From Epiperipatus broadwayi (lineage: Eukaryota > Onychophora > Udeonychophora > Euonychophora > Peripatidae), in assembly GCA_028023455.1 (NCBI GenBank), contig JAQFVV010006452.1, positions 1,397,083 through 1,461,082 of the forward strand: DNA of 64,000 nt. Reading direction: 5' to 3'. How positions within the stretch are numbered: the first letter of the stretch is position 1; each line of letters begins with the position of its first letter. Positions 33,030-43,606 of this stretch are shown here, one piece after another. The position numbers were made by a program, and so were the translations under genes. The notes below the pieces were generated by a model. The model was given only the letters and a program-made list of their open reading frames with translations, searched no databases and was not told the origin of the DNA.

Positions 33030-35797
33030 AAATTAGAAGAAGAACTGTCTTATATTAAATAGGACATTATTGGACTTTGGGAAGTTAGAAGAAAAGGTGA
33101 AAAAACAATTGATTTAAAAAGAGGACATGTACTCTATTATAAAGGCACAAATATTGGAAATACAAGTGGAGTAGGATTCATTATAAATAAAAAGTGGAAG
33201 AACAATATTGTGGAGTTTGATGGTGTATTGGACAGAATGGCAAGATTAGTTATACAACTTAATAGCAGATACCAAATGCAGATAATTCAGGTTTATACCC
33301 CAACAAGTTCTCATAGTGATGAAGTAGTAGAAGATTTTTATATGGATGTACAAAAGGCTTTTGATCAGAGTAAACAATATTTTTATATTGTTATAGGAGA
33401 CTTTAATGCTAAAATTGGTAAACAAATGAAAGATGAAAGTGCTGTAGGTAATTTTGGTTGTGGTAATAGAAATGAGAGAGGACATAGACTTGTGGAGTTT
33501 GCAGAAAAAAAAACTTTATATTATGAATTCTTTTTTTGAGAAAAATGTTAAAAGAAAATGGACATGGAAGCATCTCAATGAAGGTACAGCAGAATTGGAT
33601 TATATTTTGACTAACAGAAAATATATATATATCAAGATTGTAATGTTCTTAATAAATTTAACACAGGAAGTGATCATTGATTAGTAAGATGTAAGATACA
33701 TGTTAAGACAAAACTAGAGGGACAAAACATATTTTAAAAAAAAACAATATTTACAGTTGATATTCCTAATCTTCAGCAACATTCTAATGAATTTAAATTA
33801 GAACTTATAAATCGGTTTCAAGTATTAGTAGATTTTGAACATGATTCAGATTTGAATGAAATTAATATGAAAATAACTGATACACTTTTAAAAACTGCAA
33901 CAAAAATAGCTGGTAAAAAAAAAGCAGCAATTGACCAATAAAATTTCTACTGAGACTAGAGAATTTATGAAGAAAAGAAGGAATATGAAGATATACAAAA
34001 ATAGTGCATTAAAAAGGATTGAATACCTTGAATTTTGTAAAATGGTGCTGAAAAGAGTTGAAAATGATATAAGAAAGTATAACTGTGAACTAGCAAGGAA
34101 AGCTGTAGAAAAGAATAAAAGACTCAAGAGTGTAAAACAACATTTTGGTATTGGTAGGAAATTTATATCTGCAATAAGAAAAAAAGATGGAATTATTACT
34201 AAAAAGAGAGATGACATCATGAAATGGGTAGAAGACTTCTATCAAGAATTATATAGTAATAAAGAACAAGTACCTCCTATATCTATTACATCTTCGGAAT
34301 TGCCCAGAATTTTAAATGAAGAAGTGAGACATGCAATTAAATGTATGAAGAAAGGAAAGGCTCCAGGTAATGATGGAATTATAATTGATATATTAAAAGA
34401 AGCAGGTGAAGAAATAGAATTTTTTTTAGCAAAGTTATATACCAAATGTCTAAATGATAAAGATGTACCAGATGATTGGAAGAATGCAGTATTAATATTA
34501 ATATTTAAAAAAGGTGATAAAGAATATATTAAAAATTACAGACCTATCAGCCTTTTATCAGTTTTATACAAAATTTTTACCAAGATAATTACAACTCGTC
34601 TACAGAGAACATTGGATTTCCACCAACCAAGAGAACAAGCTGGATTTAAAAGTGGTTTTAGTACAGTAGATCATATCCAGGTATTGAGAGAAGTTATAGA
34701 AAGGACAAATGAATATGAGTTGCCATTATTCTTTGGATTTGTAGATTATGAAAAGGCATTTGATTCTATAAACATTTCTTCAGTGATTAAAGCATTGGAT
34801 CATCAAGGTATAAATCCAGGATATTGTCATATTTTAAAGAATATTTATAAAAATGCAACAGCAACAATTAGATTACATAATGATACTGGGAAAGTCAACA
34901 TTGAGAAGGGTGTAAGACAGGGTGACTCCATATCTCCAAAACTTTTTACAGCAGTGCTGTAAGAAGTATTTTGTGGATTAAAATGGGAAGCTAAAGGAGT
35001 GAAAGTAAATGGAGATTATTTAAGTCATTTAGATTTTGCAGATGATGTAGTTGTTTTTGCAAATAATGCTTTAGAGCTGCAGGAAATGTTGCAGGAGTTA
35101 TCAGATGAAAGTAGGAAAGTAGGACTAAAGATAAATGTTAAAAAGACTAAAGTAATGTTTAATGGATTTTCTCAAAATATGAAAATAAAGATTGATTATG
35201 ATGAGTTAGAAGAAGTTAACAGTTACAAATACCTTGGTCAGATTATTAATACAGATGGAAACATAATGGATGAAATTAATCATAGAATTAAACTTGGTTG
35301 GAGTGCTTTTGGTAGAAATAACTTGATACTAAAAGGAAATATGCCTACGTGTTTGAAAAGGAAGGTTTTTAATAAATGTGTTTTACCAGTTATTACTTAT
35401 GGATCTGAGACTTGGACACTTAATAGAAGAGCAATACAGAGACTTCAGACCACTCAAAGAAGTATGGAGAGATGCATGTTGGAAGTAACAAGAAGAGATC
35501 GAAAATGCAATATATGGGTAAGAGAACAAACAGGTGTTACTGACCTCATTGAAAAAAATTAAAAGACTGAAGTGGAGTTGGGCTGGACATATTGCTAGAA
35601 GAGATGATAATAGATGGACAATTGAAATCTTAAACTGGATTCCAAGAGATTGTAAAAGACCCAGAAAGAGACCACATGTGAGATGGATTGATGAAATAAG
35701 AAAGTGTGCAGAGGTGATGTGAAGAGAAGCTAATGATTGGAGAAGATGGATTGAACTTGGAGAGACCTTCATCCTGCAGTGGATTGATAATGGTTGA
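33030..35797 (+). pseudogene. RTE-like LINE polyprotein (endonuclease + RT), few lesions
   Basis: APE-like endonuclease: 'IIGLWEVRRKGEKT' near 33,065, 'GVGFIINKKW' near 33,170, GDFNAKIG near 33,396-33,420, 'NERGHRLVEFA' near 33,475, 'DYILTNRK' near 33,600 and 'GSDH' near 33,670. Reverse transcriptase: 'KGKAPGNDGI' near 34,350, 'NYRPISLLSVLYKI' near 34,535, 'QAGFKSGFST' near 34,640, 'VDYEKAFDS' near 34,745, 'GVRQGDSISPKLF' near 34,910 and FADD at 35,035-35,046. C-terminal 'RLKWSWAGHIARRDD' near 35,565. Lesions: frameshifts in A-runs near 33,507, 33,915 and 35,555; stops near 33,680, at 34,960-34,962 (TAA) and near 35,719 (TGA, from a 3-bp deletion relative to the 8.5-kb copy). The frame is otherwise continuous, so this copy died recently. 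It ends in a TGATGATGATGAT tail. Confidence 0.9.
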
Positions 35798-35815
35798 TGA
35801 TGATGATAACAATAT
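35798..35815 (+). repeat. LINE 3' simple-repeat tail
   Basis: TGATGATGATGATAACA directly follows the terminal TGA codon. The same tail type is at 8,941-8,960. Confidence 0.8.
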
Positions 35816-35831
35816 GCCTATTGTATAAATT

Positions 35832-35967
35832 AGAGAAATATTAAAATAATATAAAACATTACTGCCAAGTGCTTTCAAGACTTGTTTGAGTCCTTATTGC
35901 CAGTCAAGAACTCAAATGGGTTGAAAGTGCTTGGCATTAGTGTGTCATATTATTTTAATGTTTCTCT
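35832..35967. mobile_element. Short palindromic element with decayed hammerhead halves (H6)
   Basis: Outer 'agagaaatattaaaataat' pairs with 'attattttaatgtttctct', inner 'tgccaagtgctttcaa' with 'ttgaaagtgcttggca'. In the right half 'AACTC-aaat-GGGTT-GAAA' looks like stem II plus the GAAA box, with the CUGANGA box decayed. The left half has the inverse arrangement. It abuts the LINE tail. Confidence 0.6.
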
Positions 35968-36194
35968 GTTTTATTTAATAGTTGTATTGTTATATTGTGA
36001 TATGTTCACTTTTTATATTCATCGTATTAAAATACCTTAGTACTAATTCCTTTTCACACATTTAAAAATAACTCTCAACTGATTTTAAAATAATCATTTA
36101 AAATTACTAATGCAATTAATTAATTGCATTACTTTTTCTATTAATTTAAAATTAACTCTTATCTTGCTTTGTTGTTTAACTTTAATCAACTAAT

Positions 36195-36195
36195 T

Positions 36196-36234
<39 letters not shown>

Positions 36235-36243
36235 GTAATAATA
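36195..36243. repeat. (AAT)n microsatellite
   Basis: About 14 AAT units with one AGT, immediately before the H2 element. The element interior also contains ATT runs, so the array may derive from the element tail. Confidence 0.9.
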
Positions 36244-36370
36244 AGAAGTCAGATGTCACATGACATATATAGCTTGCATTTACCAATATGTAAACTTAAG
36301 AGCATGCTAACGCTCTAAACAATAAATGCTACTACAAGAGAAGGCATTCAAATCATCTTTATCTTAGATT

Positions 36371-36426
36371 GTCCCCATCCCCAGACCGGTTTCGACCTAT
36401 GGGTATCTTCAGTGAGGAGTTGGGAC
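36371..36426 (-). ncRNA. Type I hammerhead ribozyme, H2 unit 1 (minus)
   Basis: Minus strand: GTCCC, CCTCA, CTGAAGA, stem II TACC-cata-GGTC (first pair lost), GAAA, ACCGGT, C, TGGGG, GGGAC. Core intact; one base of stem II is changed relative to units 2 and 3. Confidence 0.75.
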
Positions 36427-36764
36427 ATTAGATTCAAAAACCAACTCAAGCTAAGCATTTATCTAAAAGGTAATTCTCAAGAAGAAGATCTAAACATTTA
36501 GACATCTGCATGTCTTTAAAGTCAGCTCTTCAACTGAAAAAATTATATGGGCCTGAACTTATTATTTTGCTATTGGGGCTTTGGCTAAATTAAATGACTA
36601 AGCCTATTAATATATGGAGTATCTGAATTAAGTTCAGGCCCATATAATTTTTTCAGTTGAAGAGCTGACTTTAAAGACATGCAGATGTCTAAAGGTTTAG
36701 ATCTTCTTCTTGAGAATTACCTTTTAGATAAATGCTTAGCTTGAGTTGGTTTTTTGAATCTAAT

Positions 36765-36820
36765 GTCCCAACTCCTCACTGAAGAGACCCATAGGTCGAA
36801 ACCGGTCTGGGGATGGGGAC
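36765..36820 (+). ncRNA. Type I hammerhead ribozyme, H2 unit 2 (intact)
   Basis: CTGAAGA at 36,779-36,785 (position 7 is free, so A is allowed); stem II GACC-cata-GGTC, four perfect pairs; GAAA at 36,798-36,801; stem III ACCGGT with no loop (self-complementary, favouring dimers); cleavage triplet GTC ending at 36,807. Stem I: CCTCA (36,774-36,778) with TGGGG (36,808-36,812), internal loop, GTCCC (36,765-36,769) with GGGAC (36,816-36,820). Every invariant core base is present. Predicted to self-cleave after C36807. Confidence 0.85.
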
Positions 36821-37181
36821 AATCTAAGATAAAGATGATTTGAATGCCTTCTCTTGTAGTAGCATTTATCATAATAAAAAAAGCTTGTTTAGAGTGTTAG
36901 CATGCTCTTAAGTTTACATATTGGTAAATGCAAGCTATATATAAGTCATGTGACATCTGACTTTTTATTATTACTATTATTATTTTGCTATTGGGGCTTT
37001 GGCTAAATTAAATGGCTAAGCTTATTAATATATGGAGTATCTGAATTAAGTTCAGGCCCATATAATTTTTTCAGTTGAAGAGCTGACTTTAAAGACATGC
37101 AGATGTCTAAATGTTTAGATCTTCTTCTTGAGAATTACCTTTTAGATAAATGCTTAGCTTGAGTTGGTTTTTGAATCTAAT

Positions 37182-37237
37182 GTCCCAACTCCTCACTGAA
37201 GAGACCCATAGGTCGAAACCGGTCTGGGGATGGGGAC
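37182..37237 (+). ncRNA. Type I hammerhead ribozyme, H2 unit 3 (intact)
   Basis: Same core and stems as unit 2: CTGAAGA at 37,196-37,202, GACC/GGTC, GAAA at 37,215-37,218, ACCGGT, cleavage after C37224, stem I TGGGG and GGGAC. Two tandem ribozymes 417 bp apart could release a unit-length RNA. Confidence 0.85.
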
Positions 37238-37333
37238 AATCTAAGATAAAGATGATTTGAATGCCTTCTCTTGTAGTAGCATTTATCATAATAAAAAAAG
37301 CTTGTTTAGAGCGTTAGCATGCTCTTAAGTTTA

Positions 37334-37462
<129 letters not shown>

Positions 37463-37464
37463 TA

Positions 37465-37835
37465 TACTATAGATGATTTTATAATGAAAATGAACAATTC
37501 CAGGAGGCATCCAGCTATTTTTTCAAATAAACTTGAAATGATACAGAAAAGGGATAAGACACTGGCCAGACCTGACATTTATGCAGCAACCTGGTCATTA
37601 CTTAAGATTAGATCTATGTTATAGTGAATTGAGAAAATTAAACATTATAAAAAAATTTAGAAGGATATGCATGTCAAATTAGCAACAAGGACAATTTAGC
37701 AACAATTTTTTCCCTTCTGTTATAAGTGATTGATTTGCTAATGGTGTTCAAATTGTAATGGACAATCCAGGATATTATATGTAGACGAACTATGTAAATG
37801 CAAAATTTGTAATTTTTTTGAGACAATAAAGGCCT
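37465..37835. other. Unassigned, no gene
   Basis: Minus-strand ORF 37674-38003 is mostly poly-Leu from the AAT array. 'acactggccagacctgacat' and neighbours give no clear match. Confidence 0.4.
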
Positions 37836-37837
37836 TT

Positions 37838-37868
37838 TGAAGAAGAAGAAGGAGGAGAAGAAAAAGAG

Positions 37869-37955
<87 letters not shown>

Positions 37956-37975
37956 CAACAACAACAACAACAATA
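37838..37975. repeat. (GAA/GGA)-(AAT)n-(AAC)n compound microsatellite
   Basis: Starts 'gaagaagaaggaggagaaga', then about 30 AAT units, then about 7 AAC units. It encodes poly-Asn or poly-Leu frames that are artefacts. Confidence 0.95.
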
Positions 37976-38129
37976 TCATCTTCAAGATTAGGTTTTTAAC
38001 CAATATTTATCATAAATAGCATAAAATATGTAGGGTTAATTTCAGTATTAGTGAAAATAAAATGGATGATCTCTTTTGTACAGTTATTCTTTAAACACTG
38101 ACCCCATAAAGTGCATTATAGTCAAGTAG

Positions 38130-38230
38130 GTCATTTTTTATATATATAAACATTCAATTTTAATAAATTTATAAATAGAAAAAAATTATAAATTTATTAA
38201 AATTAAATGTAAAGCCATTTATACTCAAAA
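38130..38230. repeat. AT-rich inverted repeat
   Basis: 'caattttaataaatttataa' is followed by its near complement 'ttataaatttattaaaatta' about 15 bp later, giving a strong AT hairpin. Confidence 0.7.
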
Positions 38231-38249
38231 AAATTTTAGCATCTCTTAC

Positions 38250-38515
38250 ATAATCTTATGCAATCTTTTTTTTTATAATTCCTTCTTTATTTTGTTTAAA
38301 GTTTCGACTATCCTGCAGTCTTCATCAGAGCTACAACATTTTAACATATAATCATATAACCATTATTTCATATACATATTAATATACATATTTTATATTA
38401 CCGTTCATAGTCATATTTAACTTTAATTCTATAGCTTTGCTTCTCTTATTTCTTAATTATATTTTTTATTATTATATATAAAAAAAGATTGCATTAAAGT
38501 ATATAAGAGAAGATG
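38250..38515. mobile_element. Hammerhead-like element H4b
   Basis: Ends 'cttatgcaatctttttttt' (about 38,257) and 'aaaaaaagattgcattaaag' (about 38,482) are inverted. The minus-strand motif at 38,301-38,328 has CTGATGA, stem II GACT/AGTC and GAAAC; stem III and stem I partners are not evident. It resembles the element at 30.4 kb in motif but not in flanks. Confidence 0.5.
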
Positions 38516-38682
38516 AAATTTTTTTAAAATATATATGAATATATAAAGAGAAATGCAAAAAAGTAAAGAAGAAGATATAAGATTGAAGCCATTTATCTTA
38601 ATATCTAAAGCCAATGCTTATTTTATCTAACTGTGGTTTTCTTCCATAAAGTTTAATTTTATTTCTAAAAACTGTCATCTTT

Positions 38683-38788
38683 GTCAAGCAGTGGTGGCCG
38701 AGTGGTCAGCACAGCTGCCTTACAAACAGTTATCCTGGGTTTGTGGGTTCGCTTCTCGGCCGATGCTTTGACACATGAAAAAAAACAA
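38683..38788 (+). mobile_element. tRNA-derived SINE S1, well preserved
   Basis: Head 'caagcagtggtggccgagtg', A-box-like 'tggccgagtggtcagc', anticodon arm 'gctgccttacaaacag', B-box 'gggttcgcttctc', tail 'gatgctttgacacatgaaaa'. Best-preserved A-box of the window's copies. Confidence 0.85.
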
Positions 38789-38789
38789 A

Positions 38790-39190
38790 GCTGTCATCTT
38801 TTCAGTTTCATGATGACCTAATATACAGCCAACATATTCTGCTATCATTAGAAAGGAACAATCGTGAAATCCATTACTGCTTACTTATTTTTTTTGGTTA
38901 GCAACAACTTTTTTAACTAATCTTTGTAGTGCTACTTATTAGTGCAATTAACAATTATATTTCAAGAAATCAAAATTGATTAAATAATAATTAATTTTTA
39001 TCTTTTTTAATAAAATCCAGACACTTTTTCCAAAGCGATTAGATTGAAAACTACATCTGTTATCAACAGATTCTAATATAGTAACAATCTTGGCATTACT
39101 TTCCAAAAAGATCTAAAAATTCTTTTTAAGTGTTTTTTAATGTTTGGAATTATAAAATATGATTTGAAAAAAATTACTGAATATATATAT
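38790..39190. other. AT-rich stretch without gene
   Basis: No recognised feature; ends in (TA)n at which the LTR is inserted. Confidence 0.4.
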
Positions 39191-41395
39191 TGTAACGATC
39201 CGGAGAAAACAACTTCACGTAGTCTGCACTACGGGGCGCCATCTAGGCATTTGAACCTAGAAAAATTTATAAAGTAGGCAGATACGTAAGTAAAAAAAAA
39301 AATTTTTTTTTATTTTGATTCCAGTCGTTAGCCCATGTCACTAGCTCAGTGGAATAGCAGAGATTAAATAATATAATATCTTATCTAATTATATTTCAAT
39401 ATTAAAAAATAAATAAAATAAGCCACTGCCAGTAATTAACATACTATTATTTATTTATGCACATATATATAAGATTTAAAATTATTTTAGTATTAGTTTT
39501 ACATTTTAACATTTAACATTATTTTTAACTTTGATTTTTGACTTTAATTTACATTTAATTACTATTATATTCTAATTTTACATTTTAATTAAGTTCGCAC
39601 AGATGGGATTATAAAAGCTTGTTTTAAGATGCTGCTATAGATCGGTTACATAGATTACACAATTAAAAACATTTCAAAAGAAACATAAACGATCAAAATA
39701 CAAAATTATTGACTACTGACAATTGCGGAGGGAAATTTATACGTAACCCAATAGTATTCACCATAAGATACTTGCATTGTCACCAATAACTTAAAAGACA
39801 TCCGAATAAATACATTTTAGATACTCACCGTAAGGTATCATTATTTATCGAATGTCTATATATTTTGATCAAATATGAAAACCCAAAACATACTTAACCG
39901 ATAACCAATCCATGCAAGCGTCTATAAACAACTTAAATTTACTGCATTTTTATTTAGGGTCGAGTATGAATAGACCACATAAATTTGCTTTTGAAAATAA
40001 ACATTCTATCCCTATTTAACCTTAGGCTAAAATTCGTAGTCAAACTGGCATCAATTCATCTGATATATCGATGTATTCAATGTAATAAAATACGGCAGCA
40101 CAAAAGGTTAAGAGAAGAAATTGCCTCTTATGAGATAGGAATATTACATCTATCTGCAAAGAAGAGCAATAAAACAAAAAACTCCATAGAAAAGAACTGC
40201 GGTATCCGACTTATAATTCCTTCCATAGACAAACGGAAGTGTGCGGCGTATGAAGCGATTCTGCCCGTAGCGAATCAATATTACATCTACTAATCACACC
40301 AATATATCCAATCCATTGACCCAATTTAACCACGAAACAAATAACCTAAGATTACCCTCCCCTAATATAACTTTACAAATCTATACAGCCATTCACGCCC
40401 GACTTAAGTTTAACATTTATATAATTAATTTAACGAAAAACAAAAAAAAAAAAAATCATGATAAAAACTTAAAAGAACAAAAAATAAATAAATGGAAATG
40501 ATTTTACATAAATAAGGAAAAAAAATACATCAAACAACACCATTAATAAAGAATTTAGTTTGGTCAGATAGGATTCTATTTGTAACAATTAAATACTAGG
40601 AAAGTTTAAAATTTAAAGTTCTTAGTGTTTTCAAATTAATATTGTTCGTTATATCTATCTTAGAAAGTTCTTACGGTTTTAGAAATGTTCATCTTTTACA
40701 ATTGCTTGCCGTTTGAAATCCAGCGTTAAATTTCCCGATGATCCTGTGGTCCTCTGAATATAAGAAAAGCGATGTTTCATTTTTCCATTTTATAACAACT
40801 GAAGGGATTGAACGTGCGTCCTTCAATCTCTTCTCCCGCACCTCCGCACTAACATCTATCTGTCACATCGTAATAATCATAATAACTCACTAATAATTTC
40901 CAAACTTGTCCTTTTATATTACTTTGAAAGATTGACTTAACATTACGTCATCGATGTGATGATCCTTTTCGTTGAGGTCCGATTTCCCAATGGATTTCTT
41001 TCATTGGCTATTTGTCTCTATTGTTTTCCTATCTGACCGCTGTTTTTACATTTAAATGCCCAAGGTTGGTTTACATTTAACTAATTAACAATCATTTCCA
41101 TTTCTGATTAATTAATCTGTTTTCCAAATCAAAGATATATTTAAAGATAAATTTAAAGATATAATTTTATCTCCAAATCTTTTTAAAATTTAGTTTTAAA
41201 ATACTTTTTCTTTAATAAAGTTTTATTTTAATAATTTTTCATTATCTGTGCGATTTAATATATATGAGTTTAAGATGATATTTAATTTCAATTTTTAATT
41301 CTTAAAGAAAATTTTTAAATGCGAACTTTTTAATTTACTTTCATGTTTAATAAATATAAAAAAAAACAATGTAACGAACGTCTGTGCTCGTTACA
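39191..41395. mobile_element. Solo LTR, about 2.2 kb (family C)
   Basis: Begins TGTAACGA and ends TCGTTACA, inverted ends with the canonical TG...CA, flanked on both sides by ATAT, so any duplication is hidden. No gag or pol inside; the 102-codon frame at 39985-40293 and others have no domain. A fragment of the same family lies at 4,783-5,250 in the opposite orientation. The terminal 25 bp at the right form a hairpin (TGTAACGA ... TCGTTACA around 'acgtctgtgc'). The interior is more GC-rich than the surrounding DNA. Confidence 0.75.
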
Positions 41396-41420
41396 ATATA
41401 TATATATATATATATATAAT
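41396..41420. repeat. (TA)n microsatellite
   Basis: Uninterrupted TA between the solo LTR and the next SINE-like palindrome. Confidence 0.9.
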
Positions 41421-41570
41421 TAGAGAGGACTTGAACACAAACTTTCAAACTCTCTTTGGCTATCCATGGACTCCATCTTATAAAACTGATACCCATGACT
41501 ACACTTTCAATTATATAAGATAGAGTGGATAGCTGAAGGGGAGTTTGAAAGTCTGTGTACAAATCCTCTC
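41421..41570. mobile_element. Inverted pair of S2-type tRNA-like units
   Basis: Minus 'agagaggacttgaacacaaa', 'ctttcaaactctctttggct' and plus 'agatagagtggatagctgaa', 'gtttgaaagtctgtgtacaa', 'atcctctcaagcc' are inverted copies of the S2 tRNA-like body. The B-box-like element is 'tgtgtacaaatcc'. Confidence 0.6.
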
Positions 41571-41760
41571 AAGCCCACATGTTTCAACATCATTTGCTCA
41601 AAATGCAATGACTCCAAGCAAAATTTCAAGGAGGCTCGGCACATTTCCAAGGACAATTACGCCATCAGTAGGAAACAATTTTGCATTCCCCTTTCTAAAA
41701 AGTGGTTTGCTCTAACTAATTAATGCACTGTGCAAATAATATGCAAATTTGTTAGCTTTT
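41570..41760. other. Diverged copy of the element at 50.9-51.2 kb
   Basis: 'gccatcagtaggaaacaatt', 'ttgcattcccctttctaaa' and 'aatatgcaaatttg' align with 'tccatcaataggaaggaatc', 'ttgcttttccatctctaaa' and 'attgcataaatttgcat' near 51,058-51,125. Shared family, function unknown. Confidence 0.5.
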
Positions 41761-41799
41761 AAACAGGATCTTTCCCTTATCTCTGTTACAAACATTGCT

Positions 41800-41911
41800 T
41801 CTTTTTTTTTAAGTGTCATAGCATCGGCCGGGACGCGAACCCGCAAACCCGGGCAACTGCCTGCAAGTGCAAGGAAGTCGCGCTGACCTCTCGACCACCA
41901 ATGCAAGATAA
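41800..41911 (-). mobile_element. tRNA-derived SINE S1 (minus)
   Basis: Minus strand: head 'tgcattggtggtcgagaggt', body, B-box 'gggttcgcgtccc', tail 'gatgctatgacact' plus A-run. Contains a short local duplication ('tgcaagtgcaagg') in the anticodon arm. Confidence 0.85.
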
Positions 41912-41919
41912 GCATCTGT

Positions 41920-43200
41920 CAAAAGCAGCTAAGCACTACAGCATTTTTATGGTTAATAAAGCTTTAATACAGTTTTTGTATTTGTATATATCTAAAAGTT
42001 CAGTATATACATCATACTTGTATTCAAATATTATTAAATATACATATATTACAGCTATTAATTTTATCGTCAACTGACGCAATATTAATTCAATTTTTTT
42101 TTTTTTGTTTTGTTAATTAACACTCTAATATCCCATGCTATTTGCAATATTTTAAGCTAATATGTATAATGGTATTCATATTATAATTTGATAATTTTAA
42201 TATAAATATTACACTTGTTAAAATATCGGGTTGTTTTTTTTTTTTAAACTAAGTTTTAATTTTTGAATATAACAAATATTTTTTTTATGAAATGTACTTT
42301 TTTTTAATATTTTAAATTGTTAAATTTTAAAACGTTTATTATTTCTAAATCAAAAAAAAAAAAAAAATGTGTAAAAATCTATATTGATAATACAATTTTC
42401 ATCAATAGTAGATCAAATTTTAATTTCTATATAATTAAATCTCAATAATAAAAAAATGAAAATTTTTAAATCTACACAATTTATTAAAAAAGTAATAAAA
42501 TAAAATTATGCATTTTTATATTAAAAGAAATCAGCTGTTTGGACTCCATTTTTCTCGTGAAATTAAATTTGAATCAACTGTCGTATACTATATTTGCAAA
42601 AACGTTGCCTGTCATTTATAATGAAAATTAGTTTAGAAGGTCAAATGATAGTGTAAACCATAAGCTGCATCTAATTTGAGCAGTACCTAGGTGAGCTTTC
42701 CCCACCTGCGTTCTGCCTAAGAGTCGTAACAGCTGAGACAGCCGAAGGAAAAGAAAATTTTCATTGCTGTCTCAAACATGCTGCTTGAACTGAATATATA
42801 TATATTAAATGACGTAAATTAACAAAGTCTGTAACTAATCTAATCATTGGATATACTGTATTGTTGATTATTCAGCTAACAAAATTGTAAAAAGTTTCAT
42901 AATTAACTGTAAAAAAAAAAAACTTTTATTTATTTTTTTTTTTGCAAAAAGAAACGGTGGATTGAGTGGCAATTAAGAAATGAAAGATTTAAAAAAACAG
43001 GTTTTCATCGAGAGAAAAACTGAAGTCATACTTTTACAAAATGGTGTTTAAATAATAAAAATATATATTATTATTTCTTCAAATGTTTGTAAACAACTTC
43101 ATCTTACGAAGTAAGAGCCAATTATTTAATAACGAAGCGCTAAACCCGTTGAAGTGTATTGTTTAAAACGTAAATCTCAACGTGAAACGATCTTAATGAA
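41920..43200. other. AT-rich stretch with a small GC-richer island
   Basis: Mostly AT-rich without ORFs. 42,660-42,795 is GC-richer ('gagcagtacctaggtgagc', 'agctgagacagccgaagg') with inverted sub-segments ('gctgagacagc' with 'gctgtctcaaac'). Could be another small foldback element; not identified. Confidence 0.35.
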
Positions 43201-43209
43201 ACAAACCCA

Positions 43210-43323
43210 CGTCGGCGAGATCAGTCGAGAGATCATCGCAACCGCCTTGCAAGCAAGTAGTTGGTTGCAGACGGTTGTGGGTTTGCGTCCCGGCCGATGC
43301 TATGACATATGGGAAAAAAAAAA
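43210..43323 (+). mobile_element. tRNA-derived SINE S1 (diverged head)
   Basis: 'gatcagtcgagagatcatcg', anticodon-arm 'gccttgcaagcaag', B-box-like 'gggtttgcgtccc', tail 'gatgctatgacatatgggaa' plus poly(A). Over it lies a 68-codon frame that is not a gene. Confidence 0.8.
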
Positions 43324-43329
43324 ATCAGT

Positions 43330-43590
43330 CTACAATAGAGTGGTCAACTTTCGACCATGAATTTTTAAGGTAGATTTAGTCGCGCATTTTTCACTGCAGG
43401 GTGTCATTCCGGCAAATATTCCTAGAATGGATAATATTAAACAAAACAATTTATATTTTATGTAATATACAGATCACAACTCTTGAATAAAAATGTATAA
43501 ATTTGCATATTTCTTAGTTCTAAGTTATATGTATTTATCCACTGATGCTGCGCAAATTTCAAAAATTCTTTAGTTCTATAATAGTAATGA
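43330..43590. other. Unassigned, no gene
   Basis: No recognised feature. Confidence 0.4.
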
Positions 43591-43606
43591 ATTGCTATAT
43601 TAGTTA

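Larger units (their letters stand above)
36245..37333. mobile_element. Hammerhead element H2, three units (minus, plus, plus)
   Basis: Unit 1 (36,250-36,560) is minus; units 2 and 3 are plus and head-to-tail with a 417-bp period between ribozymes (36,779 and 37,196). The arms are nearly identical: 'atctaatgtcccaactcctc', 'ggtctggggatggggac', 'gatttgaatgccttctc', 'gttagcatgctcttaagttt'. The join 'attattttgctattggggct' is repeated at 36,563 and 36,980. Unit 3 is cut at 'cttaagttt' and runs into a long (AAT)n. The 60-codon frame at 37107-37289 is spurious. The three units differ by only a few bases, so this is a recent insertion. Confidence 0.9.

Noticed and set aside
33888-34220. 110-aa minus-strand ORF, Phe/Leu/Ser-rich
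   Set aside because: Antisense shadow of the RTE-like LINE.
36245-37333. Ordinary MITE or foldback DNA transposon
   Set aside because: Three units in minus-plus-plus order and hammerhead cores do not fit a TIR element; related H1 copies have 12-27 bp duplications.
37674-38003. Poly-Leu or poly-Asn ORFs
   Set aside because: Direct translation of the AAT microsatellite.
38683-38760. Functional tRNA gene
   Set aside because: A- and B-boxes are present, but the acceptor stem does not pair and the sequence continues into the SINE tail shared with six other copies.
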